Part shown: positions 24,585 to 34,270 of the stretch, in pieces
Position numbering within the stretch: the first letter of the stretch is position 1
Layout: each line of letters opens with the position of its first letter
DNA from: Rhizobiaceae bacterium
GTDB taxonomy: Bacteria > Pseudomonadota > Alphaproteobacteria > Rhizobiales > Rhizobiaceae
Length of the DNA: 43,228 nt
NCBI GenBank assembly: GCA_019635695.1
Contig: JAHBYZ010000025.1
Span: 1-43,228 of the forward strand
Direction: 5' to 3'
The notes under the pieces: model-generated
Seen by the model: the letters and a program-made list of their open reading frames with translations, nothing else
What the model was told of the DNA's origin: nothing
Databases searched by the model: none
Made by a program: the position numbers and the translations under genes

Positions 24585-26324
24585 TCAGCCGGCCGAGGCG
24601 GTGCGCCAGGCGCGGATGGCGTCTTCGAACACCTTGTTGCCCGGGATGCCCTTTTCCATCGTCACCAGGGCGCGACGGCCGGAGCGGTAGACGATGGGGA
24701 TGTCGATCCAGGATTCGCGCTGCATGAGCTGGATGTTCTGGTTGCTCTCGGCGGCGTTGTCGGACAGCGCGACGAGGAAGTAGCCGTCGGCGATCTTGGC
24801 AGGAATGCCGATCAGCGGTGCGCCGGGTGCGGCCTCGGAGTTCTTGAAGGCGATGCGCAGGACGCTTTCCACGCCGCCGCCCTCGAAGGTGCCGGAGGTG
24901 ATGAAAATCATCTCGACGATGTGGCTCGCCGGCAGCGACGCATCGGCGTTGCGGCGGATGGTCATGCGAATGGAGAGGTCGCGCGACGGCACCGTGACCT
25001 CGGCGCGGATCGCCGGCTCGGGCGGCCGGTCGCCGCCGGGCGATTCCTGCACCAGCGACCAGACGATGGCGCCCTGGTCGGCCGAGCCGTCGGCGAGAGT
25101 GGTGCGTTCCTCGTAGAAGATGGCGCGCTGTCCGACAGGCAACGCGGCGTCGGCTGCCGCGGGCTGCGCGGAGCCGGCGTTTCCGGCCGGAGCCTCGCCG
25201 GCCACCGTTGCGGCGGCGAGCGTCGTGCCTTCGCCGACTCGCGGCTGGCCGCCCGCCGGACCCGGATCCGTCTCGGTCCCGTCTGAATGCAGGCGCTGGG
25301 TAAATTTCGGCACCTCTGGAAGCGAACGTGCCGCCTCGGCCGGCGCGGCCGGTTGCTCGGGCTGGGCGGCGGCGACCTCGACGGGCGCCTCCTCGGCATC
25401 CTCCCCTTCGCCTCCCGCCGCCTCCTGCGCGGCGATCGCCTCGGCGATCTCGTCCGGCTTCGCTTCGGCGGGGGCCGCGGCGGGATCGCCGGCGACGACA
25501 TTGCCGCCGAAACCGAACAGGTCGGCGAAGGCGTCGCGGTTGAGCCATATGCCGTAGCCGCCGCCTGCGACGACGACCAGCGCCACCAGAGCGGCGATCA
25601 GGCCGCCGCCGATACGACGGCGTGGCGCGGGCGCGACGGCCGACGCTGGCGTTGCGGATTCGCGTGCCGGGAAATCGGCGCGCGGCAACGTCGGAAGCGG
25701 CTTGGGCGCGGTTTCGATCGCCGAAAGCCCGCTGTCGGCGCCATCGGCTTCAAGCTCGGGCGGCGTCTGCAGGCGACCGGTCCGCAAGGCTGGTGCGGGG
25801 ACCTCGGACCTTGCTTCCTGACGCGGCTCGGCGACCGTATCCGCCGCGACGGGCATCGAAACCGTCGATGCGGCAGCCGCGGGCGAAGCCGGCCTGACGG
25901 TAGAGGGCGGGGTGAGCGGCGCGGGACGCGGAGCCGGGATGGGTGCGGGACGCGAAGCCGGGATCTGTGCGGGTCGCGCCGGCATGCTGGCAGGTCGCGA
26001 CGGCGTGACCTGGACGGGGGCGACGGGCGGAGCGGAGACCGGAGCCGGAGCGGGCCCGGCGGAGAGCTCGTCAAGGATGCTGTCGAAGTCGTCGGCCTTC
26101 TTCGGCGCTGCGGCGGCCATGTAGCCCGCCTCGACGGCGGCGATGGCCTCTTCCAGCGCCTTGTGCTGGCGGTCGACCGCGACCTGCGGCGGCGGTGGCG
26201 TGATGGCCGCCAGCTTGTTGGCCACCGTCTCGCGCGCCTTGGCATAGACGCGCTGGCGCAGTTCCGGCGTGTTGTCGGCAAGGCCGTCGATGGTCTTCTT
26301 CAGTACGGCGACGAAATCTGCCAT
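24585..26324 (-). CDS. Proline/alanine-rich single-span membrane protein of unknown function
   Basis: A 579-residue protein with four parts: a helical N-terminal domain (about 1-80, MADFVAVLKKTIDGLADNTP), a long low-complexity Pro/Ala/Arg region (about 85-230) with repeats of RPAPIPA-type units, one membrane helix (about 236-258) after RRRIGGG, and an acidic Ala/Glu linker leading to a folded C-terminal domain (about 390-575) with TLADGSADQGAIVWSLVQE and RAEVTVPSRDLSIRMTIRRN. This gives a cytoplasmic N-terminus and a periplasmic C-terminal domain. It is 63 bases downstream of purA on the same strand and may share its transcript. I do not recognise a function; proteins of this layout next to purA seem conserved in rhizobia. 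Confidence 0.82.
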   Translation of the reverse strand: MADFVAVLKKTIDGLADNTPELRQRVYAKARETVANKLAAITPPPPQVAVDRQHKALEEAIAAVEAGYMAAAAPKKADDFDSILDELSAGPAPAPVSAPPVAPVQVTPSRPASMPARPAQIPASRPAPIPAPRPAPLTPPSTVRPASPAAAASTVSMPVAADTVAEPRQEARSEVPAPALRTGRLQTPPELEADGADSGLSAIETAPKPLPTLPRADFPARESATPASAVAPAPRRRIGGGLIAALVALVVVAGGGYGIWLNRDAFADLFGFGGNVVAGDPAAAPAEAKPDEIAEAIAAQEAAGGEGEDAEEAPVEVAAAQPEQPAAPAEAARSLPEVPKFTQRLHSDGTETDPGPAGGQPRVGEGTTLAAATVAGEAPAGNAGSAQPAAADAALPVGQRAIFYEERTTLADGSADQGAIVWSLVQESPGGDRPPEPAIRAEVTVPSRDLSIRMTIRRNADASLPASHIVEMIFITSGTFEGGGVESVLRIAFKNSEAAPGAPLIGIPAKIADGYFLVALSDNAAESNQNIQLMQRESWIDIPIVYRSGRRALVTMEKGIPGNKVFEDAIRAWRTASAG

Positions 26325-26387
26325 TCCGTTTTCACCTGTCTTCCTCAGCGACCTCCGGCGTCACGCCAACTCCAACGGGGCGGGACG

Positions 26388-27686
<1,299 letters not shown>

Positions 27687-27787
27687 TGGTCAAAACCCCT
27701 TGGGCGCCCAGCGCCAACCGTTACGGCGGCTCTATAGCGTCAAGGAACGACGGAATCGACCTTTGTTTGAGAGGGGATACGGCGCAA

Positions 27788-27922
27788 CACCCCCTTCACC
27801 ACGCTTCGCGTGGTCCCCTTCCCCCGTAAACGGGGGAAGATCCCGCGTAGCGGCCGGCCACGACCGAGGTTCCTCCCCCGTCTACGGGGGAGGGGGACCG
27901 CCGAAGGCGGTGGAGGGGGGTG
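27788..27922. repeat. Inverted pair of palindromic repeat units
   Basis: Two units of about 53 bases in opposite orientation (27788-27840 and roughly 27870-27922). Read in the same direction, each has CACCCCC, a hairpin with arms such as CCACGC/GCGTGG or CCGCC/GGCGG, then a CCCCCGT/ACGGGGG hairpin. The arms differ in sequence but covary, so structure is conserved. It is the kind of dispersed intergenic palindrome common in rhizobial genomes. It sits between purA and the end of the GNAT gene and may also act as a terminator-like element. Confidence 0.8.
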
Positions 27923-27928
27923 ATCGAA

Positions 27929-29221
27929 CTACCGCCCGATCAGCTTCTTCAGCCGCTCGCGCCAGATGCGGGCGAGGTTGCGGGTTTCGCGGTAGAGGTG
28001 GAGCTGCGAGGCGGCCTGGCGGGCGAGGCGGTCGGAATCGGGTGTCAGGCCGACGACCAGCGTGCCGACCGGGCGGCGTTCCGACCAGAGGCGACTCATC
28101 ACCGGGTGATCCGGCACCGCGCAGGAATCGGTGCCGAGAATGTTAGGGTCTTCGAGGTGGCTGCGGGTGACCTCCAGCATCAGCAGCGTGCCGGGCGACC
28201 ACTGGGCGTAGGCCTCGTCGTATGCAGTCTTCCAGGTGTAGGCGATGCCGCCCTCGATGAAGACGATGACGCAGGCGATCGGCACACCGTCGAGCTTGAG
28301 CATGTGCACGCGCACGAGGTCGCGCGCCGACAGCCGGTCGACCGCCTCGCGGGCGAAGGCGGCGCGGTAGCGGTCGATCGCCATGGCCGAGCCCTCGCGG
28401 CCTTTCCAGCCCGAGACTTCGAGCGACAGGAAGGATTCGAGGCCCAGCCGGACCTCCGCGGGATTGCGGGCAACGACGTGCTCGACCGTGCCGAGTTCGC
28501 CCAGCCGGCGCTTCAGGCGCCCGAAGCCGCGGAGATGGTGCGCGCTGAGCGACTTGCGCAGGTATTCGTCGCCGTCGAGGCTGCTTTGCAGGTAGGGGCG
28601 TTCGGCGCGGCCGGTGGTGGCGACCGTCAGATTGTTGGAAGCGGCGAACTGGCCGAGGATGGCGGCGAAGGGGCCGTCGAGGCGAGTCTCAGGGAAGGCG
28701 AAGACGCGCGGCAGCTTGAGCCGCGGGCGCGCGAGCAGCGAGAAGAAGTCGGCGATGACGCCTTCCGGGTCGTCATGGTCGACCAGCGGCGTGCCGAGCG
28801 GGCCGAACGGGTTCGACCATGTGCGCATGATCGGTACGCCGAAGGGCACCGGCGGCTTTTCGATGGAGAACGGCACCAGCAGGCGCAGCCGGCTGCGGTG
28901 CTCCTCGACGTCGCGGATGACCGCGAGCCGGATTTCCTTGTCCTCAAGCCGGGGCATCGCGGGTGCGAGGAAGCGCGGGTTGAAGAAGATATTGGGCTCG
29001 ACCGAGCGGGAGCACAGATGCTCGAGTTCCTCGACCAGGTCGAAGCCCGCGGAGGCCGGATAGATGGCAAGCGAACGGGTGACGCCGGCGCGCGGCCCCC
29101 GGCCCTGCATGGCCTCGCTGCTCTGCGGGTCGACGGGCGCGCCGGCGACGCTGGCAAGACTGGACAGGATGGAGCCGGCGGGACCGGCGGCGACTTCCTC
29201 AAGGAGCGGGACGGCTGCCAT
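27929..29221 (-). CDS. GNAT-fold acyltransferase (CelD/BioF2-like)
   Basis: A 430-residue protein of the GNAT_6/CelD (FemAB-related) group. The C-terminal acyltransferase core is recognisable from about residue 250: GREGSAMAIDRYRAAFAREAVDRL, VHMLKLDGVPIACVIVFIEGGIAYTWKTAYDEAYAQWSPGTLLMLEV. Such proteins in exopolysaccharide loci are thought to transfer an acyl or aminoacyl group to the glycan; the acceptor is unknown here. Its ATG at 29221 overlaps the stop codon of the flippase gene by one base (TGATG), a sign of translational coupling. The reading frame continues upstream to 30382, but that part is the shadow of the flippase gene. Confidence 0.85.
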   Translation of the reverse strand: MAAVPLLEEVAAGPAGSILSSLASVAGAPVDPQSSEAMQGRGPRAGVTRSLAIYPASAGFDLVEELEHLCSRSVEPNIFFNPRFLAPAMPRLEDKEIRLAVIRDVEEHRSRLRLLVPFSIEKPPVPFGVPIMRTWSNPFGPLGTPLVDHDDPEGVIADFFSLLARPRLKLPRVFAFPETRLDGPFAAILGQFAASNNLTVATTGRAERPYLQSSLDGDEYLRKSLSAHHLRGFGRLKRRLGELGTVEHVVARNPAEVRLGLESFLSLEVSGWKGREGSAMAIDRYRAAFAREAVDRLSARDLVRVHMLKLDGVPIACVIVFIEGGIAYTWKTAYDEAYAQWSPGTLLMLEVTRSHLEDPNILGTDSCAVPDHPVMSRLWSERRPVGTLVVGLTPDSDRLARQAASQLHLYRETRNLARIWRERLKKLIGR

Positions 29222-30630
29222 CAGCGGACCTCGGCGCGCGCGGGGAAGAAGACGCCCATGGCGATGCCGAGCCGGCGCCACACGACGATGGTAAGCAGGA
29301 TCGCCTCGAAGGCGACGGCGCCGAGCGTGCCGAAGGCGGCGCCCCACAGGCCGTAGAGCGGGATCAGCCAGACGGTGAGGCCGACATTGATGGCGAGCGC
29401 GGCGGCGTAGATCGCGGCGCAGATGTTCTGGTTGCCGGTCATGGTGAGCAGGCTCTCGGCCGGGCCGACGGCGGCGCGCGCGACGACACCCAGCACCAGC
29501 ACGAAGAGCAGCGGGTAGCCGGCGTCGAAACCGGGGCCGAACAGGAGCAGCATGGGCTTGCCGAGCGCGAGCACGACGAGACCCATCGCGAGCGACGGCC
29601 AGAACGTCCAGGCCGAGGTGACGCGGGCGAACTCGGCGAGTTTCGTGCCGCCCTCGCTGGCGAGCTGCGCGTAGCGCTGGGCGACGCCGGCCTTCACGGA
29701 GAAGTAGACGAAGTGGACCAGCGCCAGCGTCTTCACGGTGGCGTAGTAGACGGCGACGTCGTGCGGATCGAGGAATGCGCCGACCATCAGCACGTCGGCA
29801 TTGGTGAGCAGGAAGAAGAAGGCCTCGACAAGGAAGATCGGCAGGGACACCGCGATCCACAGCCGCATTTCGTAGCGACGCGGGCCATTGGGGATACGGC
29901 TGTCGACGCGGTGGGTGACGCTGACGAGCTGCCAGATCGTCGTGAGATAGGTGGCGACGACGGCGCACCACACCGCGGTGACGGCGTCGTGCGCGAACCC
30001 CATCATCAGCGCGACAACCATGCAGACGAGGATCAGGACCGGACGGATCAGATAGGCCGAAGCGAGTGCCGACACGGCCCAGGCGTTGGCGCGGGCGATG
30101 CCCTGCAGCATGTCGGAGAGCGCGATCATCGGCAGGCAGACGAGGCCCAGCAGGAAGGGCACGAGATAGTAGCTCTCGATGGAAGGCGAAAAGAGCCAGA
30201 TGCCCAAAGCGCCGATGCCGGCCAAAACGGAGGACGCGATCAGCACGCCGACGCGGCTGCCGAACAGCACGCCTCTCAGATAGGCGAGCTGCCCCGTTTC
30301 GCGATATTGCGGGATGAAGCGGATGATCGAGGTGTGGAAGCCAAAGCAGGCGATGTTTCCGACGATGATCATCGTCGTCCACACCAGCACGAAGATGCCG
30401 TAGTCGAACGAGCCCATCCAGCGTGCGAGCAGCACCTGGCTGACGAAGGCGATCGCGGCGTTGGCGATGCGGATGGCGAAGGCGATGAGCGAGACGCGGC
30501 CGGCCTCACCGTGGCCCTGGCCGGAGACGCCGCCGATGACGGCGTCGACGCGGTCGAGCAGCGGCCGCGCGCGAACCGCAACGCTCTGCGGAAGCAGGCG
30601 CTCAGCCGTGATTGCCGCCGAAAACCGCAC
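29221..30630 (-). CDS. Polysaccharide (lipid-linked oligosaccharide) flippase, Wzx/MOP type
   Basis: A 469-residue protein with about 12-14 membrane helices, from about residue 47 (LIAFAIRIANAAIAFVSQVLLARWMG) to 455, and a short cytoplasmic N-terminus. The first helices with ARWMGSFDYGIFVLVWTTM are typical of the polysaccharide-transporter branch of the MOP superfamily, which moves undecaprenyl-linked glycans across the inner membrane. The start is a GTG at 30630 with GGAG about 13 bases upstream. It is coupled to the GNAT gene and divergent from the 30739 gene across 108 bases. No glycosyltransferases lie nearby, so the glycan must be made elsewhere. Confidence 0.87.
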   Translation of the reverse strand: MRFSAAITAERLLPQSVAVRARPLLDRVDAVIGGVSGQGHGEAGRVSLIAFAIRIANAAIAFVSQVLLARWMGSFDYGIFVLVWTTMIIVGNIACFGFHTSIIRFIPQYRETGQLAYLRGVLFGSRVGVLIASSVLAGIGALGIWLFSPSIESYYLVPFLLGLVCLPMIALSDMLQGIARANAWAVSALASAYLIRPVLILVCMVVALMMGFAHDAVTAVWCAVVATYLTTIWQLVSVTHRVDSRIPNGPRRYEMRLWIAVSLPIFLVEAFFFLLTNADVLMVGAFLDPHDVAVYYATVKTLALVHFVYFSVKAGVAQRYAQLASEGGTKLAEFARVTSAWTFWPSLAMGLVVLALGKPMLLLFGPGFDAGYPLLFVLVLGVVARAAVGPAESLLTMTGNQNICAAIYAAALAINVGLTVWLIPLYGLWGAAFGTLGAVAFEAILLTIVVWRRLGIAMGVFFPARAEVR

Positions 30631-30738
30631 CCAATACTCTCCGTTCCGGGGACCGCTGCCAGCCTTAGCGCCCGGCGGTTAAGAAACGGTGGCCTCGACC
30701 GGCTTTTCGGACAGCGCGGGGGCAGGTAGCCTGCGCAC

Positions 30739-31818
30739 ATGAATCGACGCAAAGTGTTGAAATGGCTCGGTCTCGGCGGCCTCGTCGCGGCCGGCGGCTT
30801 CATGGGGACGAGGGCCTTGGCAGGAAACCGCTACTATCAGGGCCCGGTCAGCGACCACTTCGACGGCACGGCGTTCTTCAATCCGGGCGGCGTGGAGCCG
30901 CGCGGATTCCTCGACCTGATGCGCTGGCAGTTCTGGGAGGGCCGGTCGAAATGGCCGGCGAGTTTCCCGAGCCCGTTTCCGTCGGCCAAGCCCGAGGCGC
31001 ACGTCTCGGGTGCGGACATGCGCGTGACGATGGTCGGGCACGCGACGCTGCTGATTCAGGTGGCGGGGCAGAACATCCTGACCGACCCGGTGTGGTCGGA
31101 TCGCGTGTCGCCCTTCTCGTGGGCCGGGCCGAAGCGGGTGAGCAAGCCCGGCATCGCCTTCGAAGACCTGCCGAAGATCGACCTCGTGCTGCTTTCGCAC
31201 AACCACTACGACCATCTCGATGTCGTGACGCTGAAGCGGCTGAAGGAGGCGCACGACCCGCTCGTCGTCACTCCGCTCGGGAACGACGCGATCGTCAAGG
31301 CGGCGGTTCCCGACATGAAGGTGTCGGCGCATGACTGGAGCGACGGGCCGGGCTACGGCCCGTTCGACATCACGCTGGAGCCGGCTCATCACTGGTCGGC
31401 GCGCGGCACCGGCGACCGCCGGCACGCGCTGTGGGCCTCGTTCGTGCTCGATACGCCGGCGGGGCGCATCTACCACGTCGGGGACACCGGATTTCACAGC
31501 GGAATCAATTACAAGGCGGCGGCGGAGAAATACGGACAGTTCAGGCTGGCGATATTGCCGTTCGGCGCCTACGAGCCGCGCTGGTTCATGGAAGGGCAGC
31601 ACCAGAACCCGGACGAGGCGGTGCAGGGCATGAAGCTCGCCAACGCGCAGCACGTGGCAGGGCACCACTGGGCGACGTTCCAGCTCACCAACGAGGCGAT
31701 CGAGGAGCCGCGAGAGAGACTGGCGGAAGCGCTGGTCAGGCACGGCGTGGCGGCCGAGCGGTTCCGGCCGATGCTGCCAGGCGAGATGTGGGACGTGCCG
31801 GACCAGGTCTACGGCTGA
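30739..31818 (+). CDS. Tat-exported metallo-beta-lactamase-fold hydrolase (NAPE-PLD/UlaG-like)
   Basis: A 359-residue protein. The N-terminus MNRRKVLKWLGLGGLVAAGG fits a twin-arginine signal, which implies export of the folded metalloprotein. The hydrolase domain has VTMVGHATLLIQ, the zinc-binding LLSHNHYDHLD motif (about 152-162), and downstream histidines in EPAHHWSARGTGD and HVGDTGFHSG (ligand Asp). The closest named relatives are N-acyl-phosphatidylethanolamine phospholipase D-like proteins, so a phosphodiester lipid substrate is possible but not shown. It is transcribed away from the flippase pair. Confidence 0.9.
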   Translation: MNRRKVLKWLGLGGLVAAGGFMGTRALAGNRYYQGPVSDHFDGTAFFNPGGVEPRGFLDLMRWQFWEGRSKWPASFPSPFPSAKPEAHVSGADMRVTMVGHATLLIQVAGQNILTDPVWSDRVSPFSWAGPKRVSKPGIAFEDLPKIDLVLLSHNHYDHLDVVTLKRLKEAHDPLVVTPLGNDAIVKAAVPDMKVSAHDWSDGPGYGPFDITLEPAHHWSARGTGDRRHALWASFVLDTPAGRIYHVGDTGFHSGINYKAAAEKYGQFRLAILPFGAYEPRWFMEGQHQNPDEAVQGMKLANAQHVAGHHWATFQLTNEAIEEPRERLAEALVRHGVAAERFRPMLPGEMWDVPDQVYG

Positions 31819-31884
31819 GGAGAGCGGGAACCGCACATCGCGTTGTTGCGTTTCGAGGCTGACCAAGCCTCACGGACGAACGCC

Positions 31885-32046
31885 ATGCTGAAATGGATCC
31901 TCATTCTTCTCGTCGTTGCCGCAGTCGCAAGCCTGCTCGGCCTGCCGGCGATTTCGGGCGCGGCTCTGACCGGCGCCAAGGTGCTGATAGGCCTCGTGCT
32001 GATCCTGTTCCTGCTCATGCTGCTCGGCATCTTCGCATTGACGTGA
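31885..32046 (+). CDS. DUF1328 (UPF0391) small membrane protein
   Basis: A 53-residue protein, MLKWILILLVVAAVASLLGL at the N-terminus, with two hydrophobic helices (about 3-20 and 30-50). The family is widespread in Proteobacteria and of unknown function. I start at 31885, since the 14 codons before it in the same frame (from 31843) are not family-like. It lies 66 bases after the hydrolase gene and 50 bases before dapF. Confidence 0.87.
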   Translation: MLKWILILLVVAAVASLLGLPAISGAALTGAKVLIGLVLILFLLMLLGIFALT

Positions 32047-32096
32047 AGGCCGCCGAACACTGGCAATCGGCGACTTCTTGCGCCATATAGCGGCGC

Positions 32097-32981
32097 ATGA
32101 ACGCCCGCATTCCCTTCGCCAAGATGAACGGCGCCGGCAACGAGATCATCGTGGCCGACATGCGCGGCCGCAAGGATCGCGTGACGGCGGCGGCGGCGGT
32201 GGCGCTGGCGGGCGAGGTTGCGACGAAGTTCGACCAGGTGATGGTCATCTACGAGCCGCGCACCGACGGGACCGACTACTATATCGACATTCTCAACTCC
32301 GACGGTTCGTCGGCACAGGCCTGCGGCAACGGTACGCGCTGCGTGGTGCAGGCGCTGGCGGCCGAGACGGGGCGCAATACGTTCACCTTCGAGACGCGCG
32401 CGGGCATCCTCAACGCGGTGGAGCACGCTGACGGGTCGATCTCCGTCGACATGGGTACGCCACGCTTCGGCTGGCAGGAAATACCGCTGGCCGAGGAGTT
32501 CCGCGACACACGCATGATCGAGCTGCAGATCGGGCCGATCGACGCTCCGGTGCTGCATTCGCCCTCGGTCGCCTCGATGGGCAATCCGCACGCGATCTTC
32601 TGGGTCGACCGTGACGTGTGGAGCTACGAGCTGGAGAAGTTCGGGCCGATGCTGGAGAACCACCCGGTGTTTCCCGAGCGGGCCAACATCACCATCGCGC
32701 AGGTGGTGTCGCCGGAGAAGATCATCATCAGGACGTGGGAGCGCGGTGCAGGGCTGACGCTTGCCTGCGGCTCGGCCGCCTGCGCGACCGGCGTGTCGGC
32801 GGCGCGCACGCGCCGCACCGGGCGCAAGGTGACGATCGTTGCGCCGAGCGGCGTCGAGCTGGGAGTGGAGTGGCGCGACGACGACCACGTGATCCTGACC
32901 GGCCCGGCGGAATGGGAATTTTCCGGCTCGATGGACCCCGCGACCGGCGCCTGGGAGCGCGACCGCGAGGCGGTCGCCTGA
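32097..32981 (+). CDS. dapF: Diaminopimelate epimerase
   Basis: Converts LL- to meso-diaminopimelate, the peptidoglycan cross-linking residue and lysine precursor, by a two-cysteine cofactor-free mechanism. It has 294 residues in two similar halves. The N-terminal [13 protein letters not shown] binds substrate. Cys76 lies in ACGNGTRC and the second catalytic cysteine, near residue 223, in [12 protein letters not shown]. Its stop codon overlaps the mtaB start by one base (TGATG), and mtaB, ftsY and yciB follow closely, so the block is probably one operon. Confidence 0.97.
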   Translation: MNARIPFAKMNGAGNEIIVADMRGRKDRVTAAAAVALAGEVATKFDQVMVIYEPRTDGTDYYIDILNSDGSSAQACGNGTRCVVQALAAETGRNTFTFETRAGILNAVEHADGSISVDMGTPRFGWQEIPLAEEFRDTRMIELQIGPIDAPVLHSPSVASMGNPHAIFWVDRDVWSYELEKFGPMLENHPVFPERANITIAQVVSPEKIIIRTWERGAGLTLACGSAACATGVSAARTRRTGRKVTIVAPSGVELGVEWRDDDHVILTGPAEWEFSGSMDPATGAWERDREAVA

Positions 32982-34267
32982 TGGCTGTCGACGTCGTCAC
33001 ATTCGGCTGCCGGCTGAACACCTACGAGAGCGAGGTGATCCGTCGCGAGGCCGGCGCGTCCGGGCTGGGCGAGCTGCCGGGCGGAGCGGTGGTGTTCAAC
33101 ACCTGCGCGGTGACGGCGGAGGCCGTGCGGCAGGCCAAGCAGGCGATCCGCAAGGCGCGGCGCGAGAACCCGGCCGCGCGCATCGTGGTGACAGGCTGCG
33201 CGGCGCAGACCGATCCGGACATTTTCGCCGGCATGGACGAGGTCGACCTCGTGCTCGGCAACGAGGAGAAGCTGAAGGCGCACAACTATCGGGCGTTGCC
33301 GGATTTCGGCGTCAACCAGTTCGAGAAGGCCCGCGTCAACGACATCATGTCGGTGCGCGAGACGGCCTCGCACATGGTCGACGCCATCGAGGGCAGGGCG
33401 CGGGCTTTCGTGCAGGTGCAGAACGGCTGCGACCATCGCTGCACCTTCTGCATCATCCCCTATGGCCGCGGCAATTCGCGCTCGGTGCCGATGGGCGCGG
33501 TGGTGGAGCAGGTGAAACGGCTTGCCGGCAACGGCTATGCCGAGGTGGTGCTGTCGGGCGTGGACCTGACGAGCTACGGGCCGGACCTGCCGGGAAGCCC
33601 GCGGCTCGGAAAACTCGTGCGGACCATCCTCAAGCAGGCGCCGGAGCTCAAGCGGCTCAGACTTTCCTCCATCGACAGCATCGAGGCGGACCCGGACCTG
33701 ATGGAGGCGATCGCCACCGAGAGCCGGCTGATGCCGCACCTACATCTGTCGCTGCAGTCGGGCGACGACATGATCCTCAAGCGAATGAAGCGGCGGCACC
33801 TGCGCGACCACACGATCGCGTTCTGCGAGGACGTGCGGCGGATCAGGCCGGATATCGTGTTCGGGGCCGACATCATCGCCGGCTTCCCGACAGAGACTGA
33901 AGAGATGTTCGAGAATTCGATCCGCATCGTCGAGGAGGCGGGGCTGACGCATCTGCACGTGTTTCCGTACTCGCCGCGCAAGGGAACGCCGGCGGCGCGT
34001 ATGCCGCAGGTGGACCGCGGGGTGGTCAAGCACCGCGCGGCGCGGTTGCGCGCGGCGGGCGATGCGGCACACGGGCGGCATCTGGCCAATATGGTTGGGA
34101 CGATGCAGCGCGTGCTGATCGAGCGCGAGGGGCTGGGGAGGACTGAGGGCTTCGCCCTCGCGGCGATTGATGCGGGACGACCCGGCGAGATCGTTGAGGC
34201 GGTCGTTACGGGCTTCGGCGGCGAACGGCTGATCGCAAGCGCGGTCCAGACTGCGAAGGCAGCCTGA
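32981..34267 (+). CDS. mtaB: tRNA t6A37 methylthiotransferase MtaB
   Basis: Radical-SAM enzyme that adds a methylthio group to N6-threonylcarbamoyl-adenosine 37 of tRNA. It has 428 residues. The N-terminal UPF0004 domain has the three cluster cysteines in TFGCRLN (Cys10), FNTCAVT and VVTGCAAQ; the radical-SAM cluster motif is Cys150, Cys154, Cys157 in NGCDHRCTFC. A short C-terminal TRAM-like region follows. A frame-open extension back to 32618 lies inside dapF and is not used. It ends three bases before ftsY. Confidence 0.95.
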   Translation: MAVDVVTFGCRLNTYESEVIRREAGASGLGELPGGAVVFNTCAVTAEAVRQAKQAIRKARRENPAARIVVTGCAAQTDPDIFAGMDEVDLVLGNEEKLKAHNYRALPDFGVNQFEKARVNDIMSVRETASHMVDAIEGRARAFVQVQNGCDHRCTFCIIPYGRGNSRSVPMGAVVEQVKRLAGNGYAEVVLSGVDLTSYGPDLPGSPRLGKLVRTILKQAPELKRLRLSSIDSIEADPDLMEAIATESRLMPHLHLSLQSGDDMILKRMKRRHLRDHTIAFCEDVRRIRPDIVFGADIIAGFPTETEEMFENSIRIVEEAGLTHLHVFPYSPRKGTPAARMPQVDRGVVKHRAARLRAAGDAAHGRHLANMVGTMQRVLIEREGLGRTEGFALAAIDAGRPGEIVEAVVTGFGGERLIASAVQTAKAA

Positions 34268-34270
34268 GGC

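Noticed and set aside
29222..30382. N-terminal extension of the GNAT frame to 30382
   Set aside because: It overlaps the flippase gene in another frame and has Arg/His-rich shadow composition; the true start at 29221 overlaps the flippase stop.
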